From Deinandra increscens subsp. villosa (taxonomy: Eukaryota > Streptophyta > Magnoliopsida > Asterales > Asteraceae), in NCBI GenBank assembly GCA_039602395.1, contig JBCNJP010000006.1:60262429-60326428 (forward strand): 64,000 bases of DNA, given 5' to 3'. The translations under genes were made by a program, and so were the position numbers. The notes under the pieces were generated by a model. The model saw only the letters and a list, made by a program, of their open reading frames with translations, was not told the origin of the DNA and did not search any database. This document shows positions 10,857 to 21,986 of the stretch, one piece after another (positions within the stretch are counted from its first letter, which is position 1; each line of letters starts with the position of its first letter).

Positions 10857-12198
10857 AAAATCTAGTTTGACATTTTATTTATTTTCTTCCGCGCTAAGTA
10901 TATAAAAAAGTTTCGGACCGAATATGTATAAATTGTAACTTCTGAGTGAAAAAACAAGACGGGCCCGGGCCCGGCCTAGCCCTCAATAAGCTGCGCCCCT
11001 GCCAGGTTAAGTGTGATTTATATCAAACAATCAAGAAACTGAACAATTAGTCAATGAGATAGAGAGACAATGGACAAGAGAGTTGTGAAAAAGGGAGCGT
11101 CGTGTTGATATTAGGTTTTTCATAAAGGGAATGGACCGAAGAAGATGGGTCGGGTTAAAAACCAAAGACCGGGTTAGAAACCAAAGACCCACGCGAAAAA
11201 AATTATGGCCCCAATGGCCCTCGAATTTGGGCAGGAATTCAACCTAAGAGAGGCCGTGGACATGACACGTGACGTTTTTTTGGACCAAGGTGGAGAGAGT
11301 CAACTTTTCTTTTATTATATAGTATAGATCTACGTAAAATACATATATATTGGTAAAAACTAAAAAGTAAAATGTAATCAAATTGATAAAAATAAATAAT
11401 ATTATTACCATCTTCTGTATTCTTTAAGTTTAGAAATTATAATATTTGATTAAGGAATAAATTAATCAAAGCTTTTAGGTTTTATAATGGACCCTCCTAA
11501 ATTACTATTTACACATAAGCTCTCAGCTCGGTTCAGTTTTGATTTTTCTGTTCGGTTTGGTTTTTAATTTACATGAAACTGAAACCGAACCATTACTTTC
11601 AGTTCAGTTTTTTTCAGGGTTTTTTTGTTCGTTTTTTTCGTTTCGGTTTTGTCGATTTTTCGGTTCCTGCTCGATTTTTTGGTTTTTTGCTCACCCCTAG
11701 GGCCAGGTGCCTCTTGTTCAATGTGCAAATCCGTTAGAATATGGCCCAGACCTAAATGACGTGGTTGAGGGAGAGGACGATTCGGAGGTTGACCCCACAT
11801 TTCCTTACCTAACATCTGTGTCAGAAGAACTAAACGAACGGACAAACGGTGTCGTCCCAAAGCAATTATATTTCAAGGTCGGCTTGTGAAAGGAGGTAGT
11901 AAAGCAGCGTTATGGGGGTCGCTATCTCGTGCCATCTCTAATTCGGTTAGGCGCCATACTAGAGGGGGAACCAGGTCGTCGTCTTCTCAAGCAAGATGCA
12001 AAGTTTTTTACATGGAAGTGACTAAATCAAAGCAAGTTTAGCAGATGGTGGGTCTTGATATGGCTGGGTTCAAGAACCATTTGTGTAATTTAATTGCACA
12101 AGAAGGTTGTTGAAGGGTCTGTCTTGTTAAGGTGGATTCAGTGGTCAGATTTCTCTTAGGTGATAAGGCTTTGGCTAGTCCATAAATTTTCTCGGGTG
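10857..12198. repeat. Repeat-rich spacer including a GGTTCGGTTTT-type element
   Basis: About 11,520-11,700 is built of TTCGGTTTGG, GAACCGAAC and TTCGGTTTT words and ends TTTTGCTCACCCCTAGGG, the usual end of a small non-coding plant element. The rest (an open frame of 60 codons at 11,707-11,889 and sequence up to 12,198) resembles nothing I can name. Confidence 0.4.
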
Positions 12199-12434
12199 GT
12201 TTTCTAGTTTCTCTTATGGTGTTTTTCAAGTGTTTTTCAAGTGTTTTAGGAGAGTTTAGTGTGGTTGTGTTAGATTCTCTAGGCTTTCCCGTGTGTTTTG
12301 GTTGTCTTTGTAGTGTTTTTTTTCTTTTGTTTTTGTATGTTCTCGCTTTTTGCTAGTTTTGAGTTTTTTCTTAATAAATGGTTGTTTTAAAAAAAAAGTT
12401 GTGTTTTCTAGTTGCTCTTATGGTCTTTCTCAAG
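12199..12434 (+). mobile_element. 5'-truncated LINE-like retroposon with long target duplication
   Basis: A roughly 31-bp near-identical sequence around TTTTCTAGTTTCTCTTATGG occurs at 12,199-12,231 and 12,403-12,434. Between them lies a T-rich stretch ending TTAATAAATGGTTGTTTT and poly-A (12,389-12,398), which looks like the 3' end of a non-LTR retrotransposon. No reverse transcriptase is left. The duplication is imperfect (a few mismatches), so the insertion is old. Confidence 0.55.
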
Positions 12435-12467
12435 CGAAACACCACCAATGAAAAGTTCAACGACGTG

Positions 12468-12786
12468 CAACTTTCATTGTGGTGGAGTGGTGCATAGCCT
12501 TAGTTCTCTATTTGAGACTCACTGGCATCATTTTGGAGGGGGCATGGTGGTTCAATGAAGGAAGACTGGGATCTTAGTGATCTCCAGTTCGATCCTCAGG
12601 GCGTCCGGGTTTTACCACAAAGTGGGCTTTTAGGCGGGTGGGCTTTCCCCGGAACTGGAGATAACTTGGTGTGCTTAAGGGATCCGTAGGGCTGGGTTGG
12701 GCTAGCTGGCGGTGGCCTTTTGCCATTGGGTCACCTCGTACGGAGTACCTAGGCAATTCAATGTTTGTTGACCGTTAAAAAAAAAG
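12468..12786 (+). mobile_element. SINE-like retroposon with 15-bp target duplication
   Basis: AAGTTCAACGACGTG stands at 12,453-12,467 and again, perfect, at 12,787-12,801 right after an A tail. The 319-bp insert has a B-box-like CAGTTCGATCCTC at about 12,586 and the word order GGTTTTAC, TTTAGGCGG, GGCTTTCCCC found in the segment at 8,505-8,675. The first 70 bp or so before the tRNA-like part may be extra (compound or transduced). Confidence 0.65.
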
Positions 12787-13044
12787 AAGTTCAACGACGT
12801 GAAAAGATGAATTGCAAAGGTTTTTTTAACCGTTGAACCATGGGCGAAGCATAGCCTGGGCAAGATCTGGCCCAGGCCCCAGTCGTTTTTCGCTCAAAAG
12901 TATAAAATTATACCCGTCTATATACTTAGTTTTGTCCCATCTTCTTTCTTAATTTAAATTTTTATATACTGAGTCGGCCATCTCTGATTTTTTAAACCTA
13001 AAATTGTATTTAATTAACTCCAAAACTTACGATACGTTTAAATC

Positions 13045-13370
13045 CCATTTAAATAAAAGTTGTTAATGTAATTAGTTATAAGTGAAAGGGGTTAAATGAA
13101 AAAAAAATCATCGGGCGGGAGCGCCCCCCATTTGCACCATCGGGTGGGAACCGGGCAAGCTCGTAAACCCTCCCTTGTGACTCAGGATCAAGTAAGCTCA
13201 ATCCTTCATTGCCCAGGGTAACCAGTCCCAATACTTGCCGTTCAAAAAAAAAAGATTTTGACTTAATTTTGTCATCCCCATTCTCGTCGAGTGACCTTCT
13301 ATGAAAAAAAAAATCGCCCACAACCCCACACAAACCTCCATTTAAATAAAAGTTGTTAATGTAATTAGTT
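13045..13370. repeat. 260-bp insert between perfect 33-bp direct repeats
   Basis: A 33-bp sequence beginning CCATTTAAATAAAAGTTG stands at 13,045-13,077 and again without mismatch at 13,338-13,370. The insert contains ATGAAAAAAAAATC twice (near 13,096 and 13,300) and a SINE-type end TTGCCGTTCAAAAAAAAAA (about 13,229). Thirty-three bases is long for a target duplication, so a retroposon insertion or a slippage/tandem event are both possible. Confidence 0.6.
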
Positions 13371-13590
13371 TTGTTTTTGTTTTTTATTATTTTTTTGTTT
13401 TTATATTTTTTTTTTGTTTTTTATATTTTTTTGTTTTTTTGTGTTTTTATATATTTTTGTTTTTTATATGTTTATCTTCGCTTTTTTATTTTTTCATTTT
13501 TTATATTTTTTTGGTTTTCCTTTCACATTTTTTTTTGTCTTTCCATATTTTTTTCACTTTTTTTACTTGTGAAATTTTTTGAAAAAAAAA
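13371..13590. repeat. T-rich low-complexity tract
   Basis: Runs of T broken by single G, A or C over about 220 bp. It gives an apparent frame of Phe, Ile, Leu and Tyr, which is a by-product of composition. Confidence 0.8.
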
Positions 13591-13609
13591 ATAATAATCT
13601 CAATCATTA

Positions 13610-14262
13610 GTTTTTAAGTATGTATTGTGTTATCCCATTGTATTTCCACAATCCATGTTGTATGATTTATTATTATTATGAGATACAAATCCATGTATTA
13701 TACGAGATGTTTTAAAAATAATATAATTAATAACTTTGTATATAACTATTATTATATTTAAACATAAGTTTAAACATAAATATATAAGAAATAATAAAAC
13801 TTTTATTATAAAATTATATTTTAAGATAATATATAATTGAAATTTTATTTTAATTTATTAAATTTTAATAAACTATTAGAATAAGAAGATTTGTATTTTT
13901 TTATATTTGATTTATATAATATAGTTATTCAATTGTTTTTAATAGGAAAGAAAGTTGGTATTTAAGAGAGATGCGAAAAAATTGAGATGTGAATAAAATG
14001 TGAGAGTGACAAGTAGCTAACATTATAGTCTTATTTTAGGGAGTAGATGTGTTATGTCAAATGTTTAGGATTAAAAATATTAATTTGCAAAAAAAAATTA
14101 TAGTAGATGTTCTTTTGCGTTCGTGAACATATCCATTTTCTTAATGAACAAACACGAACAAATTTTTGTCTAGTTAGTGTTCATGAACCATTCGTGAACA
14201 AGTTCATTGCTAAACAAACGAACATGAACACAACTTCGTTTGGTTCGATTCGTTTACAGCCC
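13610..14262 (-). repeat. Third, partial copy of the 1.6-kb unit
   Basis: 13,610-13,760 matches the AT-rich AAGTATGTATTGTGTTATCC block near 9,240 and 9,410, and 14,097-14,262 matches the ACGAACATGAACACAA end. The DnaJ-like fragment is absent. 14,097-14,262 ends GATTCGTTTACAGCCCTAAA, like the hAT MITE at 37,129-37,731. Confidence 0.6.
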
Positions 14263-14424
14263 TAAATCTCCATCTGCCCTGCTTACACAACAATAGTAAT
14301 CTATCAAGACATCAACAGAGAGATGAATCCTTAGTAGTCGCTTTCAGTTTGATGTGCTACCATCTTTATTAGCGTTCGCATTTGAACTCGTGAGATATAC
14401 TGTTGCTTTTTACGGTTTTTTCGT

Positions 14425-14560
14425 CACTTGGTTAGGACTTAGGAGTGGAAGATATACACTTACCATCAGTTGACATCATATACCATTCACTCTTCTGAAA
14501 AATAAGCACCTTTAGAAAGTGAGATTCGTACTTGTACTTCATGCATAAATAATGTTATTA
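14425..14560 (-). other. Orphan 3' flank of an F-box family member
   Basis: Reverse-complement match to 57,775-57,905, the sequence downstream of F-box gene D (shared words TTAGGACTT, ATATACACTTACCAT, CATCATATACCATTCAC, AAGCACCTTTAG, TACTTGTACTTCATGC). Gene A has a related flank near 21,720-21,790. No F-box exon is attached, so a former family member has probably been lost here. Confidence 0.6.
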
Positions 14561-14566
14561 AGGAGT

Positions 14567-16175
14567 GTCAATCGTGTCGGGTTGGTGGATTAGCGAGTTC
14601 ATGGGTTTCGGGTTGGCGGTTTGGATTCTTCAACCCTAACCCAACCCATATAACTATTCGTGTCGTGTCGTGTCGCTCCATTTAAATTCAGATCGTGTTT
14701 GGGTCGTGTTTCAGGTCAACCCATTTATATTTAAAGATATAAACAATTAATTAATATATACTTAAATGAAAACATTTTTTTATATTGTGTCTTTCTTTGT
14801 TTCTTTCTCTAGTTTCTAATTAATACTTAATAAGCTTAGTTATTTATTTAACTAAATATAAAAAGAAATAAATGAAAAGCATTATAGAATACCAGGTTAG
14901 TAACCCGTGTAATACACGGGTTGAATATTAGGTTCATAAGATGAGATCAATAAAAAAATAATGTGAGGTTGAAAAATTATGAATGACATAATTCATTATT
15001 AATTTTGGCTATGTTAAATTAGGCTTGAGTTCAATCAAATGTAGGAACTATGGCAATAAAAATTTTGTTTATCAAGTAATAGATCCAATAATTACAGTAA
15101 TCATGTTTGACCAATCTAATATTTTGTTTTCGATGTTACAGTCTAGGTTAGATAGTTGACTTTTTACTGATCAATGTTGTCATGTTTTAAATATGGCTTT
15201 ATAAAGCAGCAAGATCGTCGACATGGTCATTTTAATTGTTATAGCATATCAAATAGTTATCTTATGGTTGCTAATTAAAATGAAGGATTTGTTGACTATT
15301 AGAATAACTATTTGTATGGTGAACAATATCAATTATTAAAAATAGAATAAACTAACATACAATATTAGGAACTTTAACAATGACGGATTTCTTAGTAATT
15401 AAAATATAATAAATCATAACGTATTTCAAACGGCAAAATAAATATGTATATACATGTAAAAAGTAAAATGAACATTGTAAAGACATCAAAAAAGCTCAAT
15501 CATATCAAAATAAAATTAAGCAACATAATAATATCCAAAAAATAAACTGTTACAATTATTATTGTTCACATGAAGGATAATTATTTTTATTTTTGTATAA
15601 ATATTAATTTGTTAACATGAAATAAAGTATTTAATTTTGTATTAAATGTAGTTTTGAATTATACATTTGGAAATTTTTTGTATTAGATATAATATTGAAT
15701 TGTAATTTTGGAATGTAGTAATTATTTGTTGATATTCATTGTGGTATTGACAAGTGTAATGATGATGTGGAGATCCTAGGAATGTGACATTTGGACATCA
15801 TTTTAGTGCTTTATTAGGATGAAAGATGTACTTAGAAATAATAAAATAATGTTGAAAGTAAAATTGATAAAATAGGAAATGAAACGACTTTTAGAAAATT
15901 ATATATAGATATATAGAGTTAAAAGTTAAATAACAAAATATATAAGTTTAGATATTAATATTTTTATCTCCATAATATATATACTTACATTTCAAAAACC
16001 TTTAAACGAGCTAACAGGTCGACCCACATATTATAACGGGTCGTGTTCGCGTTGACCTGTATTTTAAACAGGTCGGGTTCCGGTTGACCTGTTTAAAAAA
16101 AACAAATCATATAGGATGACCCAAAACTTATTTTTCCTCGTGTTGATTTCGAGTCGTATTAAGAATTACCACCCC
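14567..16175. repeat. AGGGGTGGTAAT-type element with nested insert
   Basis: The left end AGTGTCAATCGTGTCGGGTT and the right end, complement of AGGGGTGGTAATTC, frame GGGTCGTGTT-type words on both sides. The middle begins with a perfect stem, AACCCGTGT and ACACGGGTT around AAT (14,902-14,922), next to CTAA on the minus strand, which could be a Helitron 3' end. The rest is AT-rich without coding. Confidence 0.45.
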
Positions 16176-16301
16176 TAAATGTTACCATAGACATTGGAAT
16201 TCCCTTATATATCAATTTAGATGGCTTATGTGTACTCACATATCATACTATTCCCTCCAGGTGTTTTTTTTTCAATTCGTTTGCTTGGACGGTGCCACCG
16301 C

Positions 16302-16438
16302 ATCTCTATGTTTCTCTCTCTCTCTTCTATCATAAGAACATGGATGTTTCTCTCTCTTGATTCACCGCACCGTATCTCTATGTTTCTCTCTCTCTCTCTT
16401 CTATCATAAGAACATGGATGTTTCTCTCTCTTGATTCA
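16302..16438. repeat. 72-bp tandem duplication
   Basis: ATCTCTATGTTTCTCTCTC to TTGATTCAC occurs twice, starting at 16,302 and 16,374. Confidence 0.8.
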
Positions 16439-16655
16439 CACCGAGATTCTCTTCGTTGTTCTCCGTCGTCGACATGCGTTGCCTCGGCGGCCACGTCCGG
16501 GGTCTATTTAAGCTACCTGAAACGAAATTTGTCCTTCGTTGTCGCTCCGCTTCCGGCGTCGGCAGGCCGCCGATGGCGGCTTACCCGCCGATCGTAGATG
16601 TGACTGGATGACTTCTGGCGCCGCCGTTCACGTTGTAGCGGCAGCCGTTAAGGCG

Positions 16656-16866
16656 TTGCTCCGTTTGGTGGTTTGTGTTTCGAGATGATCTTACGATATG
16701 ACGATTTCGTGTTGGATCGATTTTGGGTTTAGGGTTTTCTGAAACCCAGATCTGAAGCGAGTTGCTCCGTTTGGTGGTTTGTGTTTCGAGATGATCTTAC
16801 GATATGACGATTTCGTGTTGGATCGATTTTGGGTTTAGGGTTTTCTGAAACCCAGATCTGAAGCGA
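16656..16866. repeat. 106-bp tandem duplication
   Basis: TTGCTCCGTTTGGTGG to CCCAGATCTGAAGCGA occurs twice, starting at 16,656 and 16,762, nearly identical. It lies in a TTAGGGTTTT-rich stretch like a plant 5' untranslated region. The GC-richer DNA before it (16,450-16,650) may be a promoter or leader, but no gene is recognised. Confidence 0.85.
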
Positions 16867-17061
16867 AGCATTATGGTTATGTTGAAGCTACGATGTTCTG
16901 AAAAATCTCTTTTGTAGATCTGAAAAGTCTCTGCTCATGTTGAAGCTACGATGTTGTAGATCTGATCATTTAAAAGGTATGATTTTCTTGGTTGGTTTAA
17001 GATCTAAAAAGTTTGTTCTTCTGATGGATGGTTTAAGATCTGATAAGTTTGTTGTTGATCG

Positions 17062-18663
17062 AACAGATTTCTGACATTGTTGTTGGATTAATTTTCTGTT
17101 TTCTTTGGGTTCTGTTGGATCGATTTCCTGTTTGTTTATGGGTTTTCGAAAGGTTGAGGTCGCAAAATGGCCAATTTGTTGTTTTGTGTTGTCGAATCGA
17201 TTTCACGTTTGGGTTTGGTTACCTAACAATTCCGGATATGTTGTCATTTTTAGTTTTCTGTTTTAGTTGTTGGGTCAGGTTTTTGTTTGGCTTCCATTGC
17301 GGTTATTTCTACTGATGATTCGTTTGGATTACTTCTACTTTCGAATGAATGCGTTTTTATTATCGGGTTACATACCAATCTACTGTTAAAACCCAGCTGC
17401 ATTTTTTCAGTTCATTGAGATGGGTGGTGATGCGAGTTCATGTTCGTTTACAGAAGTCATTGTTCAAACAATGATAAAATTGTTGGTGGTTCTTTGTATG
17501 CTACTAATGAATTTATCGGATATGAACCTTTTCATTTAACACTTTATGCCAATGATAGTATTCTTTTACTTGATGGAAATGTTATTTGCCCCTAAAGATG
17601 ACCCTGATTGTATAAGTTCAGTTTGGGAAAATGATCTCTTTTGATGCTAATATCAATATTTTCGAAGGCTGTGATGATTGACACCGTTGGCTTACCTTCT
17701 GTTTGGGTTTTGTTCTGTGTGTCAATGTGAAGGTGATAGATAGAAGGACGTGTGGATTTTCTATCTATCGCAACCATTGAACTGAACAACACCTTAAATG
17801 TGCTCTGAGCCTTAATGGCTGTGATGATTGGTTGTCGACTGAGCCTTTTTTAAATACATATCTTAAAGGAGACATTTTTCTAAACAGATTTCTGACATTG
17901 TTGTTGGATTAATTTTATGTTTTCTTTGGGTTCTGTTGGATCGATTTCGTGTTTGTTTATGGGTTTTCGAACGGTTGAGGTCGCAAAAATGGCCAATTTG
18001 TTGTTTTGTGTTGTCGAATCGATTTCACGTTTGGGTTTGGTTACCTAACAATTCCGGATATGTTGTCATTTTTAGTTTTCTGTTTTAGTTGTTGGGTCAG
18101 GTTTTTGTTTGGCTTCCATTGCGGTTATTTCTACTGATGATTCGTTTGGATTACTTTTACTTTCGAATGAATGCGTTTTATTATCGGGTTACATACCAAT
18201 ATACTGTTAAAACCCAGCTTCTATGTTCGTTTACAGAAGTCATTGTTCAAACAATGATAAAATTGTTGGTGGTTCTTTGTATGCTGCTAATGAATTTATC
18301 GGATATGAACCTTTTCATTTAACACTTTATGCCAATGATAGTATTCTTTTACTTGATGGAAGTGTTATTTGCCCCTAAAGATGACCCTGATTGTATTCGT
18401 TCAGTTTGGAAAAATGATCTCTTTTGATGCTAATATCAATATTTTCGAAGGCTGTGATGATTGACACCGTTGGCTTACCTTCTGTTTGGGTTTTGTTCTG
18501 TGTGTCAATGTGAAGGTGATAGATAGAAGGACGTGTGGATTTTCTATCTATCGCAACCATTGAACTGAACAACACCTTAAATGTGCTCTGAGCCTTAATG
18601 GCTGTGATGATTGGTTGTCGACTGAGCCTTTTTAAATACATATCTTAAAGGAGACATTTTTCT
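17062..18663. repeat. Tandem duplication of about 800 bp
   Basis: The unit starting AACAGATTTCTGACATTG at 17,062 recurs at 17,883, and both copies end AAAGGAGACATTTTTCTA (about 17,882 and 18,663). The second copy lacks about 40 bp around 17,400-17,440. Frames inside are short and mirrored in both copies; I do not recognise a protein. Confidence 0.85.
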
Positions 18664-18940
18664 ATTTTTACACATTTATTGCGATGCTATTTTGGACTGA
18701 TTTTTAAAAACCTATATGCTTCTATGTAGCTACATACTTTATGTCTACTTCTTTCCTATTTTAAGTACAATTTCTCAAAATACAGGATATACATGCTTTT
18801 TTGATGAGATTATTACATTGCTAATTTCTTCTAAACTTTTATCTTAGCATAAAAATACAAAAAAAAATGATTTAACGTTTTGACTACATTGTAAAAGCCC
18901 ATATTATTGGGTCCTAAAGTTTCCATGGAAAACATTAAAG

Positions 18941-19147
18941 ATGCATACAAGTAGAGAAACCATGATAACTGTGAAGGTGCCATTGGATTTGAAAGAATGT
19001 GAACAAAATGTGGAGTTGAAATCAACAACAGCTCATCATCTTTATGTTGATGTTTTGTATAATCGTCGGCGTCGATGTGCTATGGTTAAGAGAGAGAAAA
19101 GAACGGCAGAAGGAAAGTGGGAACATGTATACACAAGAATAGCAAAG
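18941..19147 (+). CDS. Unrecognised exon-like frame with splice donor
   Basis: A frame of 69 codons (VKVPLDLKECEQNVELK and, later, YNRRRRCAMVKREKR) ends exactly at AAAG|GTACAATT, a usable donor. The lysine/arginine-rich composition and lack of stops look coding, but I cannot name the family. The last 27 bases and the donor are repeated at 19,563 and, diverged, near 20,250, so the exon end was copied with the tandem repeats. It could be an exon of a broken gene or captured DNA. Confidence 0.35.
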
Positions 19148-20280
19148 GTACAATTCTTTTTGTTACCCCTCTATTATGTTATTGATGATCTAAAGCTAAT
19201 GAAAGTTTTTGTTTACATACTTTGTTATTTGATGGGTTTGATGATGGTCGGTGGCCTTATCACTGGATTGCCACAAATTGCTACATGATGGTTTGTAATA
19301 GTTGCTTTAGACTATGACGATTATTCTGAATTGGGTTTTAAAAGAACAAATTTGGGTTTATTTTGGCGGGGCAATAACTTTTGCAGCCATAGAACCAAAA
19401 CTTAGTCCTTTATTAAGGCCAATGATGATCTGAGCCTTATGAATTTATGATATTACCTTATATATCAAATTTGATAGCTTATGTGTACACTGGAAGTTAC
19501 TGTTTCTTTCTCTCCTGTTCGGCTATTCGCTAATGTGGACGGCTATTTATTCTCATTGGACAGAACATGTATACACAAGAATAGCAAAGGTACAATTCTT
19601 TTTGTTACCCCTCTATTATGTTATTGATGATCTAAAGCTAATGAAAGTTTTTGTTTACAGACTTTGTTATTTGATGGCTTTGATGATGGTCGGTGGCCTT
19701 ATCACTGGATTGCCACATGATGGTTTGTAATAGTTGCTTTAGGCTATGACGATTATTCTGAATTGGGTTTTAAAGGAACAAATTTGGGTTTATTTTGGCG
19801 GGGCAATAACTTTTGCAGCCATAGAACCAAAACTTAGTCCTTTATTAAGGCCAATGATGATCTGAGCCTTATGAATTTATGATATTACCTTATATATCAA
19901 ATTTGATAACTTATGTGTACACTGAAAGTTACTGTTTTGTAATAGTTGCTTTAGGCTATGATGATTATTCTGAATTGGGTTTTAAAGGAATAAATTTGGG
20001 TTTATTTTGGCGGGGCAATAACTTTTGCAGCCATAGAACCACAACTTAGTCCTTTATTAAGACCAATGATGATCTGAGCCTTATGAATTTATGATATTAC
20101 CTTATATATCAAATCTGATAGCTTATGTGTACACTGAAAGTTACTGTTTCTTTTTCTCCTATTCGGCTATTCGCTAACGAGCTACTGTTTCTTTTTCTCC
20201 TATTCGGCTATTCGCTAATGTGGACGGCTATTTTTTCTCATTGGACAGAGCATGAATACACAAGAATAGCAAAGGTACAA
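19120..20280. repeat. Tandem repeat block, units of about 212 and 440 bp
   Basis: TTTGTAATAGTTGCTTTAG starts at 19,292, 19,724 and 19,936; GAACATGTATACACAAGAAT at 19,121 and 19,563. The middle unit is long because it carries the exon end and donor. A smaller duplication (TACTGTTTCTTTTTCTCCTA) is at 20,141 and 20,181. These are duplications of intron-like sequence. Confidence 0.8.
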
Positions 20281-20532
20281 TTCTTTTTGTTTTATGTAGA
20301 TCTGAACCCTTACCAATTCCTGCTGCTAAGTTGTTCTCTATATTGGCGCTATAGAAGCCACACAGGCTTTTCAAGCCAATCAAAGCGTTTTGAATAAAAT
20401 TATTAATTTTATTAATTTTTTCTCTTCCATATGTGATTGAAAATTATAAATTTTTTCTGTCTTTCAATGTAATTTGTTCTGTCTTGATATTTTGGTGTGC
20501 ATATTTTTATGCATTAAGGTTTATGTGGATGT

Positions 20533-20775
20533 ATGGCTCTACGCATACCTCTAAAACTTCGCGAAGGGCAAGAACTGAGGCTAAGAGCAATAGCTAGAAA
20601 GGGGATTGGAAAAGATCATGTGAAATGGTCACTTGCTGCAACTGTGACTTTCATGTATGAGCCTGAGATTCACATCAATGAAGAAATGATGGAGACTTTA
20701 TCACTTGAAGAGAAAACAAGCATAATTGAGAGCAGCACTACTAAATTTTTTGCCTTAAATCCCCACACACACCAG
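20533..20775 (+). pseudogene. RNA polymerase II subunit RPB3 exon fragment
   Basis: The translation holds GQELRLRAIARKGIGKDH, then KWS.AATVTFMYEPEIHIN, matching the middle of the plant third-largest RNA polymerase subunit (NRPB3 and its Pol IV/V versions). It ends at CACCAG|GTTTCTTC, a donor. The protein normally joins the RPB3-RPB11 assembly platform. None of the other RPB3 exons is visible upstream, and 70 bases later the sequence runs into an N gap, so downstream exons could be hidden. The variants LAATV for PAATV and TTKFFALN suggest drift. I call it a fragment, but a partly assembled gene cannot be excluded. Confidence 0.65.
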
Positions 20776-20843
20776 GTTTCTTCATTTTTTATCAACCTGT
20801 TTATAATTTGGTTAATCTCAATGTAGGCCTATCACACTTATGA

Positions 20844-21343
20844 NNNNNNNNNNNNNNNNNNNNNNNNNNNNNNNNNNNNNNNNNNNNNNNNNNNNNNNNN
20901 NNNNNNNNNNNNNNNNNNNNNNNNNNNNNNNNNNNNNNNNNNNNNNNNNNNNNNNNNNNNNNNNNNNNNNNNNNNNNNNNNNNNNNNNNNNNNNNNNNNN
21001 NNNNNNNNNNNNNNNNNNNNNNNNNNNNNNNNNNNNNNNNNNNNNNNNNNNNNNNNNNNNNNNNNNNNNNNNNNNNNNNNNNNNNNNNNNNNNNNNNNNN
21101 NNNNNNNNNNNNNNNNNNNNNNNNNNNNNNNNNNNNNNNNNNNNNNNNNNNNNNNNNNNNNNNNNNNNNNNNNNNNNNNNNNNNNNNNNNNNNNNNNNNN
21201 NNNNNNNNNNNNNNNNNNNNNNNNNNNNNNNNNNNNNNNNNNNNNNNNNNNNNNNNNNNNNNNNNNNNNNNNNNNNNNNNNNNNNNNNNNNNNNNNNNNN
21301 NNNNNNNNNNNNNNNNNNNNNNNNNNNNNNNNNNNNNNNNNNN
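20844..21343. other. Assembly gap (500 N)
   Basis: Exactly 500 undetermined bases. Any frame across it is meaningless. Confidence 0.99.
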
Positions 21344-21986
21344 TATGGATCGTCTAATATGCTACTAAATCTATTTAATATGTTTATAAAGGAACTAAAC
21401 TCTCAATCTAAAAGGAAGAAAACCCCGGTCACATAACATGAGTAATTGATAGACAACAAAGAGACATTAGGCTACTAGAAATTGATAGTGAAGGACGACA
21501 ATAGAGCATCGGAAGCACGAAACAAATTGTTATAAAAATCCATCTCGACGAAGTCCTGAATGTGAAGCCCGAGTAACTGACCCAAACGAACCCCTGAGAC
21601 CGGATTAGTCAATGACCCGGTTGGTCTTCAGTACTAAAAAGTATCACTTTTCAATTTCGGGTCAAACCGATGAACGAAGAGGTACCCGTGAAACCCATTT
21701 CCATCGCTTACAGAACAACAAAATAAGTACCTTTCAGAAAGCTAGCTTCCTACTTGTACTTCATACAGAAATAATTATACCTTTAAACTTTGTAGGAAAA
21801 ACAAACAATAACAAAATACAAATGTTATCATAGATTATAATGAAAATTCTCAAAATTAGTTCTGGTTTTGTCCTCTTCCCAGACAAAAGAACTCCAGAAA
21901 CCAACCAGAAAAGAAAATAGGGAAAAACAAGTAGCAATTCAAGTTCAACAACTCTAAAGCATCATCATGAATCTCAAAACTACTTC
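21344..21986 (-). other. 3' flank of F-box copy A
   Basis: Minus-strand downstream sequence of gene A. Words such as ATTATAATCTATGATAACAT and TTTTGTTATTGTTTGTTTTT are shared with the region after gene D (57,690-57,740). 21,344-21,610 has nothing recognised. Confidence 0.6.

Noticed and set aside
13371..13610. 79-codon frame of Phe, Ile, Leu and Tyr, looking like a membrane protein
   Set aside because: It is a reading of a T-rich low-complexity tract, with no start context or relatives.
20840..21436. Long frame across the first N run
   Set aside because: It consists of undetermined bases.
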